Source of the DNA: Bathymodiolus brooksi
Taxonomy: Eukaryota; Mollusca; Bivalvia; Mytilida; Modiolidae
Length of the DNA stretch: 64,000 nt
Assembly (NCBI GenBank): GCA_963680875.1
Contig: OY804579.1
Coordinates: 24,227,804-24,291,803, forward strand
Direction of reading: 5' to 3'
Shown: positions 37,052-46,689 of the stretch, piece by piece
Position numbering within the stretch: position 1 is the first letter of the stretch
How the letters are laid out: each line of letters opens with the position of its first letter
Made by a program: the position numbers and the translations under genes
The notes under the pieces: generated by a model
Databases searched by the model: none
What the model saw: the letters and a program-made list of their open reading frames with translations, nothing else
Told to the model about the DNA's origin: nothing

Positions 37052-38060
37052 TGATACAAAAAAGAAACTTGTAGATCAGGCTCAAAGGTCCTTACATTTT
37101 ATTTATAAGACTATCAGGAACGAAAGCATACCTGTCGACTTACAATTAAAATTGTTTGATTCTATGATTGAACCAATACTTTTATATGGTTCTGAAGTTT
37201 GGGGATATGAGAATTTAAAAATATTAGAACAGATTCATCTTAAAATTTGTAAACGAATTCTAAAAGTTAGAAATACTACTCCAAATTTTATTGTTTATGG
37301 GGAATTAGGTAGATTTCCTTTGGAAATTCGAGTAAAACTTCGTATGATTTCATATTGGTGTAAACTTGTGAATAACGAAACACAATTGAGTAGTTCCTTA
37401 TACAGGTTGATGTTATGTTTAAAAAACCAGGGTAAGAATAATTTCAAGTGGATTAATTATGTAGAATCTATATTAAATAGAGCTGGCTTAGGATATATTT
37501 TTATAAATCAGGTTGGATATTGTGATAAAACATATCTTAACCAAATTTTAACTGATCAGTTTGTCAGTTCATGGTATAATGACATTGAAAATTCATCTCG
37601 AGGACAATTTTATGGCTCTTTCAAAAAAGACTTTGGATTAGAAAATTATTTAGTGAGATTAAACGAGAAAACTAGAATTTGGATAACAAAATTAAGGGCG
37701 TCAAATTTACGAATTCCAATAGAAACTGGGCGGTGGTATAATATTCCTAAAGATGAGAGGGTTTGTACTTTGTGTGGACAATCAATTGGTGATGAGTTCC
37801 ACTTGTTATTTGTTTGTTGTAATGAATATTTAGTAAACCTGAGACGTATATATTTACCTAGGTATTATGTTACTTATCCTAGTATTGTTAAAATGAATGG
37901 TCTCCTATCTTTTTGTAATGTAGAAGTTTATAAAAGGTTATCATTGTTCATAAAGAAAATTGCTGGTATGTTTTAATGTTTTTGATAATATATGATCATT
38001 TCGCCATGTAATACTGTATATATGTTATGTCCCCATGTAACACATTTATGTGTCTGAGAG
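37052..38060 (+). pseudogene. LINE ORF2 C-terminal fragment 1
   Basis: The plus frame is open from about 37052 to 37976 and contains 'LFDSMIEPILLYGSEVWGY', 'IVYGELGRFPLEI' and 'ETGRWYNIP', with a C-terminal Cys cluster 'CTLCGQSIGDEFHLLFVCC'. This is the region that follows the polymerase palm in non-LTR retrotransposons. The 5' part (endonuclease and palm) is missing, consistent with truncated reverse transcription. After the stop a short 3' region ends in 'gtgtctgagagtgtta', matched by 'gtgtcagagagtataa' in the third copy near 42541. Fragment 2 follows immediately in the same orientation. Confidence 0.75.
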
Positions 38061-38061
38061 T

Positions 38062-39486
38062 GTTATCAGGAGAGTCTGGAGAGTAGCACTGTGGTATAAA
38101 CTTCTATTAAACAATATAAACGGGAAAATGTACAATGCTATTTTAAACATGTATAATGATGTTAAATCTTGTATAAATTATAATAATTGTAAATCAGCTT
38201 ACTTTTCTTGTGATATAGGAGTGAGACAAGGAGAAAATCTGTCGCCTTTTCTGTTTGCATTGTTCTTAAACGATTTACAAAGCTTCTTGGAAAAAGAAAA
38301 CCTACCAGGTCTAAAAAAAATTTCAGAAAAAATTGAAGAAAATTTAAATATTTATTTGAAACTTTTCGTTCTGTTGTATGCAGACGATACTGTTATTATG
38401 GCTGAATCACGCGAAGATCTACAAGCTCAATTGAATGTTTTTGGAGAATACTGCAAAAAATGGAAATTGAAAGTAAATGCAGAAAAAACTAAAATTTTCA
38501 TTTTTTCTAGAGGACGACCTCTTGTAGATATACATTTTTCATTAAATGGATCTGAAATAGAAATTGTAAACGAATTTAATTACCTCGGAATACTTTTAAA
38601 CAGAACTGGAAATTTCAATAAAGCAATCACAAAGCAAGCAGAAAAGGCAAAACAGGCTATGTATGAAGTTTTAAAAAGAGGACGCACTCATAACTTATCT
38701 GTTGAATGCCAACTCGAACTATTTGATAAAATGGTTAAACCTATACTTCTTTATGGGTCGGAAATTTGCGGATATAGTAAAAATATTGATTGTCTGGAAA
38801 AAATACAATTACGATTTTGTAAATTACTATTGAAATTAAAATCATCGACACCAAATTATATGATTTATGGGGAACTGGGGCGATTTCCTATCGAAATTGA
38901 TATAAAAATAAGGATGGTGTCATTTTGGGCCAGACTTTTATTGGGGAAAGAAACAAAACTATCGTACTTATCACATAAACTTTTATACACTCTTTCTATT
39001 GAAGAAAATGTTCACTCCGTCTGGATTAAATATTTAAAAGAACTTTTCGTTGAAACAGGCTACTCTAGTATTTGGATAAATCAAGATATTCCAAATTCTA
39101 ATTGGTTAATTTCGAGTATCAAATTACGCCTGCATGATCAATTTAAACAGGGCTGGTACTCCCTAATTGAACACTCCCCAAAAGCATTGAATTATAGAAT
39201 ATTTAAGGAAAATTTCGAATTTGAAAATTACTTTAGAGTTTTAGAAGACAAGGATATTTATACCCTATGCAAATTCAGAACTACCAATCATAAATTACCT
39301 ATAGAAACTGGTCGGTGGAATAATATTGACCGTGTCAATAGAATATGTACAAAATGTGACAATATAACTATTGGAGATGAATACCATTACATAATGGAAT
39401 GTGAACATTTTTCATACTTTAGAAATAGGTTCATTGTTACAAATTTACGAGAAAGACCAAATATTCTTAAATTTAAAAAATCATGA
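38062..39486 (+). pseudogene. LINE ORF2 reverse transcriptase fragment 2
   Basis: The open frame of up to 478 codons begins inside the polymerase palm: 'FSCDIGVRQGENLSPFLFAL' (motif B region), then the catalytic 'LLYADDTVIM' with YADD at residues 110-113, 'GRPLVDIHFSLNG', 'LFDKMVKPILLYGSEICGY' and the Cys cluster 'CTKCDNITIGDEYHYIMEC'. Motif A and everything upstream are absent. The frame shifts by one base near the A run at 39470-39480; the other frame carries the expected short C-terminus and a stop at about 39560. An apparent Met at 38050 lies in the joining sequence and is not a natural start. Apart from that it is well preserved and closely related to fragments 1 and 3. Confidence 0.8.
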
Positions 39487-39559
39487 GTGCTTATCAAAAA
39501 CAAAATTTAGAAAAATTATGTAAATTTATACGAAATATAAATAAATCTTTTGTTCTCTA

Positions 39560-39720
39560 GGCTGTCTCACCCATGTCTTTGTTGTATATACTGTATATAT
39601 GTTTATATCTATTCTGTATGTGTTATATGTATATTTATGTCTTCTCTGTACCGTTGCATATGGTTTATGAGAATAAAGATGATTAGTTGATCAATAAAAT
39701 CTTGAAATCTTGAGACCTCC
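39560..39720 (+). other. 3' end of LINE fragment 2
   Basis: Non-coding tail with 'gaataaag' near 39670, ending in a short direct repeat of 'aaatcttg'. The small terminal repeat in place of a long poly-A resembles 3' ends of some LINE clades. Confidence 0.4.
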
Positions 39721-39806
39721 ATTTCAAAATTTACTTACCTGTAATTATCATTAATTGTTATATAAACATCTATAATAAAATGTTTGTTGGTATTCCTTGA
39801 ATATGA

Positions 39807-39832
39807 TATTTCAAAATGTTGGCATAGGTTGA
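39807..39832 (-). repeat. Inverted partner of the 36275 repeat
   Basis: 'tttcaaaatgttggcata' + 'ggttgaa' is an exact reverse complement over 25 bp of the sequence at about 36275-36299, 3.5 kb upstream. The two together bracket LINE fragments 1 and 2. Confidence 0.6.
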
Positions 39833-40014
39833 AGACACCTTTAAAAATACCTGTAGAAACAGGTAGATGGGTAAATATCCCGAGAGAAGAAAGAATATGT
39901 CACTTATGTCACAATGATATTGAATCCGAGTATCATTATATTTTTGAATGTTCATTTCCTAATGTTATAGATATAAGAAAAATACACATACACATGCACC
40001 TAGTTATTATACTA
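39833..40014 (+). pseudogene. LINE ORF2 fragment 3, 5' half
   Basis: The frame reads 'PLKIPVETGRWVNIPREER' and then the Cys cluster 'CHLCHNDIESEYHYIFEC', equivalent to the ends of fragments 1 and 2. It is split at a TA dinucleotide by the transposon at 40015-42340 and resumes at 42343. A one-base shift is present near 39985-39998. Confidence 0.7.
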
Positions 40015-40046
40015 AAGTAATAATTTTTTGATTAGAAAACGGAAAA
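40015..40046 (+). repeat. Left terminal inverted repeat
   Basis: 32 bp perfectly matching the reverse complement of 42309-42340. The sequences diverge after base 40046. Confidence 0.9.
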
Positions 40047-40399
40047 TTTGAGTTTTCTCGAAAACAATACATTTTTTTATAACACAGTAAACGAGAGTTT
40101 TGTGCAGAATTTTACTACCATTTTTAAAATATGCATTTCATCTAACAATAACCTTTCATTATTGCTGCACTCATCTGAAATTTGACATTTCCCCCGATTT
40201 TTACCGCCAAAATAGAGGTGGGAGTAAACTAACTAGAGGTAGCAGCCAGGTAAATCTTACCTTGATAGAGACAGAGACACGTGTATAAGCATATTTTGAC
40301 ACTCCATTTTTAAACTTTAAAATCTTTCTAAAAGTTCACATAAAATTTCTTCATAAACCTATTTTTTGACATCTTAACATATATATAAACATCGCAAGA

Positions 40400-41677
40400 A
40401 TGGGTAAAACAAAGGACTTGTCAAAAGATTGTAAAAACATTGTGTTAAATCTATTCAAGTTTTTTCAGCTTGAGAAGGCCAGGGGAAGACCATTTTATTC
40501 CCCAGATAATTTGATTAAAAGAACATGCAAGGCTGCTGGCATATCTTACAGTTCTGTGTATAGAGTTGTAAACGGTAAAAGTCCTCCTGAATCCAACAGA
40601 CCGAAAGAAAGAAAGAAAACTCTTGATGATTTTGACCGTTGCGTTATTAAACGGACCGTTCATAGCATGTACAACAGGAAAATTGCCCCAACAGTCTCAA
40701 AAATTAAGAAAGAAATTGAAGATACAATTAAAATCTCGAAATCAACGCTTACTTTAACTTTATTAGATCTTGGTTATAAGTACAAAAAATCCGGCGATAA
40801 TAGGAGGCTTTTATATGATCAGAGGTCAGTAATAAATGATCGGTGTAATTACCTCCGAAAAATCAGGAAGTTTCGAGAGGATGGGTATGAAATTGTATAT
40901 TTGGATGAGACATGGGTTAATCAGAATCATGCCACTGACTACATGTGGTTACCAGTTGATGGTTCTGATGCCCCAAAGATCCCTTCAGGAAAAGGTAAAA
41001 GGTTGATAGTTTTGCACGCTGGTAATCGTGAGGAGGGTTTGATTGATAGGTGTGATTTGGTTTTTCTTGCCAAAGCTAAAGATGGGGATTATCACCAAGA
41101 AATGAACGGGCCGATCTTTCTAAACTGGTTCGAAAATCAGCTTATGCCAGCATTAAAAAGCCCAAGTGTTATCGTTTTAGATAATGCCAGTTATCACAAC
41201 ATCAAGACTGAAGAAACTGTTGTGCCAAACTTTAATCAGAGAAAAGCTGTCTTACAAGATTATCTTTTAAAACACAACATTCCTTTTCAGCCCCTTGAAA
41301 CTAAAAAACAACTTTATGAAAAAATCAAATTTAAGAAACTCCTTTCCGTTTTTAAAACTGATAAAATTGCCAACCTACACGGTCACGAAGTTCTAAGAAC
41401 CCCTGTTCGCCATTGCGAATTGAACCCCATAGAACTTATTTGGGCACAGGTTAAAGGGTTTGTTGCAGAAAACAATACAACTTTTCGTTTGAAGGATGTG
41501 AAAGAACTTGTTTATGGGGGGTTTGGCAGAATTACAAAGGAAGTTTGGGCGAAGGCAGAAGACCATGTATTAAAAATAGAAAAGGAGTATGGGAAAGAGA
41601 ATTGCATTGATAGGAGTGAGATTCCCCCAATAATAATTGATTTTGATGACGACGAGTCCAGCGACGAGGAAAGCTGA
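40400..41677 (+). CDS. DDE transposase, Tc1/mariner-IS630 superfamily (Sailor-like)
   Basis: The protein has 425 residues, is uninterrupted, and starts at ATG 40400. N-terminus: a helix-turn-helix-like region about 35-60 ('KAAGISYSSVYRVVNG') with a basic stretch 'RPKERKK' at 68-74, a likely nuclear signal. The catalytic core has D169 in 'YLDETW', D261 in 'VLDNASYH' and E345 in 'NPIE' followed by 'LIWAQVKG', as in DDE_3-type transposases that cut at the TIRs and paste at TA sites. The spacing D261-E345 leaves 83 residues between them, far above the 34 of Tc1/mariner proper and close to the DD82E spacing I recall for the Sailor family. The C-terminus is acidic ('DFDDDESSDEES'). It lies alone between matching TIRs. 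All three catalytic residues are present, so activity is plausible. Confidence 0.9.
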   Translation: MGKTKDLSKDCKNIVLNLFKFFQLEKARGRPFYSPDNLIKRTCKAAGISYSSVYRVVNGKSPPESNRPKERKKTLDDFDRCVIKRTVHSMYNRKIAPTVSKIKKEIEDTIKISKSTLTLTLLDLGYKYKKSGDNRRLLYDQRSVINDRCNYLRKIRKFREDGYEIVYLDETWVNQNHATDYMWLPVDGSDAPKIPSGKGKRLIVLHAGNREEGLIDRCDLVFLAKAKDGDYHQEMNGPIFLNWFENQLMPALKSPSVIVLDNASYHNIKTEETVVPNFNQRKAVLQDYLLKHNIPFQPLETKKQLYEKIKFKKLLSVFKTDKIANLHGHEVLRTPVRHCELNPIELIWAQVKGFVAENNTTFRLKDVKELVYGGFGRITKEVWAKAEDHVLKIEKEYGKENCIDRSEIPPIIIDFDDDESSDEES

Positions 41678-42308
41678 ATCCAGTCCAACATGATTACATA
41701 TTGAACGGGTATACCGGTTGTAAATGACAGATTGTACATAACGTTTCTACCTATAAAATTTTATTCATATCCAATAATTGTGTACTCTACGTCTAACTTC
41801 AGTGAATTTATTAGCAGAAAAGACCGTTCTTTTTCGAATTATTTCAGAAAGATTGAAATAGCTTGGTCAAATTAAAAATCAGTAATTATGGAAATTTATG
41901 ATTTCAAGTTTTTTTCAAAATTTTCGAGGTAAATCTCAGGTAAGCATGTGTATAAATGTCACGTAGTCAAATGCATTAACCATGAAGGGAACAATAGCCT
42001 TCTCCGGCACTTCGACGAGAGACAATAGACCAGCTGCGGGACCACCGTCGTTCCTATTGTTATATGGGATTACGTCCACGGTGAGTTGGCTGTCACATTT
42101 AAAGAGCAAACTTGGCCTATTTTGAAGAACTTAGCCTGAAATAAAGACCAAAATAACGCCAAAAATTGGTAATTTTTCAGATGAGCAGGGCCTTCAGAAT
42201 AATTTCAACCGTAAATATTTATACAATTCCAAAATGGTAGTAAAATTCCTGACAAAACTCTCGTTGGATGCGTTAAAAAAAAATCTACGCTTTACGAAAT
42301 ATTTAGAT

Positions 42309-42340
42309 TTTTCCGTTTTCTAATCAAAAAATTATTACTT
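42309..42340 (-). repeat. Right terminal inverted repeat
   Basis: Reverse complement of 40015-40046 with no mismatch. Followed directly by TA and the resumed LINE sequence. Confidence 0.9.
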
Positions 42341-42342
42341 TA

Positions 42343-42600
42343 GATATCCAAATTTCCAAAAAATGATAGGACTTTTATCACTTTGTAATGTTCCAGTTTT
42401 GAAAAATTTATCATTGTTTATTAGTAAACTTAGAAAATATTTATAAATCCAGTGATATTGTGTTTGATTGCCTGTTAGTCATATCCATCATTGTATTCTT
42501 GTATTATATGTTATTGTTTGTATTCCTCTTGTTACACATGTATTGTGTCAGAGAGTATAATAAAAAGTATAAAGTATAAGTAAGTAAACCCTTTGTCTAT
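42343..42600 (+). pseudogene. LINE ORF2 fragment 3, 3' half and tail
   Basis: The frame resumes 'YPNFQKMIGLLSLCNV' and continues to 'LFISKLRKYL' and a stop at about 42446, matching 'YPSIVKMNGLLSFCNV' of fragment 1 (near 37875). The tail includes 'gtgtcagagagtataa' and ends in short 'agtataa' repeats near 42560-42580. Confidence 0.75.
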
Positions 42601-43000
42601 TTTGTTTATGTAACTGATTGATAATTGGTAATTGATAAATGTGGGCAAACCGCCAGGGTTTTGTGAAAATCAAATGTACAAAGCCAACAAAGAATTTTGA
42701 GAAATTTAAGCTTTGATAACAATGGCCTGATGTGGCCGTATGGCTTAATATTTAGTGAATACTGCAATTTTTTTTTATTTTGTTACGTAAATTAGGTCCT
42801 GTAAATTAGAATTCTTATATTTTTGGTTAACTTTATTGGTGAATTTGAAATTGTTTAAATTTTACTAAATATTTATGGGTTGAAAAGTACACCTTTGGAC
42901 CTCTTGTGTGTTATTTTGCATCCTATGAAACAATGCAATACTACTTTAGACTTTAACTAGAACTGTGAGTGATACCCCCCGCTTGCAATACTATGATGTT
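42600..43000. other. No gene seen
   Basis: AT-rich; nothing recognised. Confidence 0.4.
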
Positions 43001-43004
43001 CAAA

Positions 43005-44055
43005 CTTTGGAATACAGGTATATGCCCCCCCCCCCCTTTCGTGAAAGTATAAGTTGAATTATCTCGCCTTTTAAATTTTGGACAGCAACCATATTCCTTC
43101 ATGTACATCTGCAGGTAGTGTACTGCAAGTTACCTATGAAAAAAGAATGGATATGGAGTAATGTCAAGGAGACAACATTCCATCTCCAAAATAAACTAAC
43201 CAAGAACATACAACTAAGGGTCGCCACAAGGTCTTCAACAAAGTGGGATTGTTTAAAACCAATACGGTTTCATTAGTATACATGAGGATTACAACATTTC
43301 CTAACTTTTGTACAAGAGGATATAGGTCGCATCAAATGTTATTGATTCAAAATTAATTATTTATTTTTGAGTAGTTTTTATATTGCAAATATCCAGATGT
43401 AAAAATGTCAATTAAAATCTTATTTCATTCAGGAATAGTTATGCTTACATCACCTTCCAAATTTTTGACAGGAACCATATTCCTTCATGCACATCTGCAG
43501 GCAGTGTATTACAACTATGTAAAGTTTCATTTAAATCCAATGAGCCGTTTAGGAGGAGTTGTACTTACAAGCCCATCTCTCCATACAGAACGTATTTCAG
43601 AGTATAAGTTAAATTACCCCCCCCCCCCTTCCAAATTTTGGACAGCAACCATATTCCTTCATGCACATCTGCAGGTAGTGTACTACAAATGTGTACAGTT
43701 TCATAAAAATCCAATTAGTCGTTTAGGAGGAGTTGTGCTTACAAGGTACATGCCCCCCCTTTTCGTGAAAGTATAAGTTGAATTATTTCGCCTTTTGAAT
43801 TTTGGACAGCAACCATATTCCTTCATGTACATCTGCAGGTACTGTACTAGAAATGTGTAAAGTTTCATAAAAATCCAATAAGTCGTCTAGGAGGAGTTGC
43901 GCTTACAATGTACATTCGCCCCCTCCTTTTCGTGAAAGTATAAGTTGAATTATCTCGCTTACAAGGTACATGGACGGACGGGCAGACGGACGGACGGACG
44001 GACGGGGTGATTCCTATATACCTCCCCAAAGCTTTGTTTGCGGAGGGTATAATAA
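43005..44055 (+). repeat. Degenerate tandem repeat with GGAC microsatellite
   Basis: The phrase 'accatattccttcatg' + 'acatctgcagg' recurs near 43088, 43470, 43650 and 43810, with 'cgtttaggaggagttg' and C-run segments ('gcccccc...ttcgtgaaagta') in between. (GGAC)n occurs at about 43973-44005. It ends 'gcggagggtataata'. I recall comparable repeats from other molluscs; no coding frame is convincing. Confidence 0.6.
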
Positions 44056-44059
44056 GCAT

Positions 44060-45085
44060 GTAACTGAAAGTCCCGTTGATTATAAATGTATCGACATTTC
44101 GTACCCCCTTGTGCACAAACGTATCTAATTTCTATTCACGTAGTCATTTCTCTCTAGGAAGTTGGTATCCGTGAGAAAATTGTTATTCCAGGCAGAATAA
44201 AGAAAAAGTAATCAATGGAGAAAGTTAGTTGGTCGGCAGCAATTGTCGCGGTTCTGTGAGAATGGGTCTATATTTTATTGTCCCAAAAAAAAAAGGCAAA
44301 TGGATAAGACACAATTACCGGAGCGTATATATACAAGTTCGTTGTCGACTGATGTAAGATAAACATGTATATACAACGGGGGCGTTTTGGTAAAAAAGTG
44401 GGGGCGTTTTGGTAGGGGACGTTTTGGTAGTGTATTCAAAATATATTATAAGCACATACAAAACCCATAAAATATCTTACCTGTACCTATGAAAATACAA
44501 AATGTTGTGTAGATGAGACGACACCATTTTGACAATATCATGTACGTCAATTGAAAAAACAGTCCACCAAGTATATTTAGACCTAGTCGTAAATAAAAAA
44601 AAAATCGATTTAGCAAATTCGTAAATTTTAATTTTGTATATTGCAACTTGATAGGGTTTGTTTTAATCCTTGATCAATGAACAACTTAAGATAACACGGA
44701 TAGTTTGGTTGCCCTGGATAAGTTTTTATCTTCATTACTATTGACACACGTTTTGATAACAGTGAAATCTACTACGTGTCTCGGAATATTAATATTGTTT
44801 TGAGAATGTTCACATCAGTTTATGAGTTTTGACTTTCCCTTTATAAGATTGTTCGGAGTTCGGTAATTTTGTTATTACCTTTATTTAAGGTAAGCGGTTA
44901 ATAATTGTTTTTCGGACACACACTTTCTGCATTCATTAGTATGTCAAAACTTCACACATATTTCTTTGCGTTTTAATACTTAGTGAAAATCAGAATGTGC
45001 GATCACACCTGTCATAAAAGGGCGGGATGGTTAACAGTTACTCTCTAATTCTGTTCATTTTGGATAGCTGGGATCTCCTGTACTT
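44060..45085. other. No gene seen
   Basis: Contains a short triplicated 'gggggcgttttggta' motif near 44378-44428. Otherwise nothing recognised. Confidence 0.4.
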
Positions 45086-45089
45086 GGCT

Positions 45090-45270
45090 ATCGCAATACT
45101 GGTATACTAGTATTGTGCACAATACTGGTATACAAATTTGTTCCAGTATTGTATACCAGTATTGTACCAGTATTGTGATTTAAAAAAATATATATTTTAC
45201 TTGTGTATAGTATTGTAGTAAGTATTGTAATAGGTATTGTGGAAATGAATGTTACTACTAGTATTGTCAA
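45090..45270. repeat. AGTATTGT-rich short repeat
   Basis: 'agtattgt' and its complement 'acaatact' occur many times, including 'ctagtattgtgcacaatac', a local palindrome. Irregular spacing suggests a degenerate microsatellite. Confidence 0.6.
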
Positions 45271-45447
45271 TACCCGATTCTACAAGGATATTTATGTGTG
45301 TAGGGTAGCTATGTTGACTCTGACATGAAAGACTGCATAAAGTGTTGTATGATATATTTATTTTGTATTTTGTGAAAATCTAGCACTATTTCAATGAAAG
45401 CACACATTAAAGCACATTTTACAACAAATGAAAATATCATTATAAAA

Positions 45448-45819
45448 TTACATATTAAGGTGGTGATACACAGCTACTGTCATGAGAGTGAATCTTAAAT
45501 CTTCAATGGTCTTTGTCTTCAGTGGACCGTGTTCTTGAAGTAGTTGGACCAGGTCTTTTTTCCATAAGGACATTGTAAACTTCAGCGATCTGTGGATGAA
45601 CATCGCTGTAACAGCAGCTTCATCTTCGTCTACAGTTTGGTTGCTCTCTTCATTAGTGCTGTTTGATGTAACTGCCTGTCTCTTTCTGTATTGATATTCT
45701 GTTTCTGATGATTTTCTTTTCCTTCTGACAGTGTGACCTGGCTCTGTAGACGGTATCTGAACTGCTCTATTGTTGTCATAACTGGGTGAGTGTTGACGCC
45801 ATAGTTGTTGTTGCTGCAT
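45448..45819 (-). CDS. Hypothetical 123-residue ORF
   Basis: The minus-strand frame starts 'MQQQQLWRQHSPSY', has a basic stretch 'RRKRKSSETEYQYRKRQA' that could act as a nuclear signal, an acidic centre 'DEDEAA', and a C-terminal region 'MSLWKKDLVQLLQEHGPLKT' that looks helical. I do not recognise the family. Composition is more protein-like than most short frames here (charged, few low-complexity runs apart from the Q4). It lies just downstream, on the same strand, of a LINE fragment at 46.0-46.5 kb, but no link is shown. It could be a last exon or an element-borne frame. Coding status is uncertain. Confidence 0.35.
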   Translation of the reverse strand: MQQQQLWRQHSPSYDNNRAVQIPSTEPGHTVRRKRKSSETEYQYRKRQAVTSNSTNEESNQTVDEDEAAVTAMFIHRSLKFTMSLWKKDLVQLLQEHGPLKTKTIEDLRFTLMTVAVYHHLNM

Positions 45820-46037
45820 CTTTGACTCTTGTTATAATCTTGAGTTGGCCATTAGTAATCTGGTTGTATAATTTTTCAAGAGTTGGATGTCTAAGTTCAG
45901 TTTTTGCAAACTTAGTGCATGGATATTAATTGTGTTTCACTGTGGTCTTTTTTCAGTTGTTCTAGTTATAGGAAAATGCAAGTTCATAAGTACAATTCAT
46001 ATATATATTTACTTGTATGATTACACAAAGGCAAAAC

Positions 46038-46480
46038 TTACAATATTTTAGGTGTAAAACGTTTAGATTTTATTATAAAATCTTGAATTACAAGGACATT
46101 ATTTTCATTTTCACAATCTGGGAGGTTAGAATCACCAAAGAGTAGATGATTAATATTCAAATGAGAAGATAGGTTAACAAATAAATCATTTCTTAACCTT
46201 TCATACAGAGAACATTTTTGTAAAAAATGCTCGGACGTTTCTACCAGTTTACAACTACAGTAGGGATTAGCTTCGATATTTTTCTTATAAAGATGATCCT
46301 TAAGCGCACCACTCTGAGTTCGAATTATAGTATGTAGTATTTGACCAATTCTAGAACCTGCATAGAAGTAAGATGGGGCAGGATTTATTGTGTTGTTCAA
46401 AAATAATTTCATGGAATTGACTGAAACATTACTTTTGATATTCGCTGGAAGTTCGTTCCAGAGTCGAACGGTTGAAGGTA
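46038..46480 (-). pseudogene. LINE ORF2 C-terminal fragment (minus)
   Basis: The frame is open from about 46475 (reading 'STVRLWNELPANIKSN') to 46038. It contains 'GALKDHLYKKNI' and the Cys-His cluster 'CSCKLVETSEHFLQKC', which is the 3' end of a non-LTR retrotransposon polymerase protein. No palm domain is present. It is abruptly joined at about 46500 to a PLE tail in the other orientation. The style differs from the 37-42 kb family. Confidence 0.65.
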
Positions 46481-46499
46481 AAAAGCTATTATTATAATA

Positions 46500-46675
46500 A
46501 GCTTACCTGTCCGGAGCACATGAGCTAAAAACCCGTTTTCAGTTGTGCTCGAGTTGCTCGATCTTTAGTTTTTTATGTAATGTGTTGTAGATCGTTGTTT
46601 GTCCTGGTCATTTTGCTGTCTGCCATTCTTCGATTTACTGCTTCTGATTACCCCTTTGGTGCTTCAAAATTCTTA
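46500..46675 (+). repeat. PLE tail repeat
   Basis: 'gcttacctgtccggagcac', 'gttgctcgatctttagtttt', 'gatcgttgtttgtcc' and 'gattacccctttggtgctt' mark the same dispersed repeat as at 3215-3435. It sits between two LINE fragments of opposite orientation. Confidence 0.6.
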
Positions 46676-46689
46676 ATGATACATAATCC

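Larger units (their letters stand above)
40015..42340 (+). mobile_element. Complete Tc1/mariner-IS630 superfamily transposon
   Basis: The two ends are perfect inverted repeats over 32 bp (40015-40046 and 42309-42340; outer sequence 'aagtaataattttttgatta'). Further inverted blocks lie inside, for example 'cgagagttttgt', 'ttttactaccattt' and 'ctcatctgaaa', so the TIRs are long and imperfect, perhaps 200 bp. TA flanks both ends (40013-40014 and 42341-42342). Removing the element and one TA rejoins the host LINE collinearly with fragment 1, which confirms the ends. One intact transposase gene lies inside, so this copy may be autonomous. The superfamily is firm; the family (Sailor-like) is inference. 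Confidence 0.88.
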
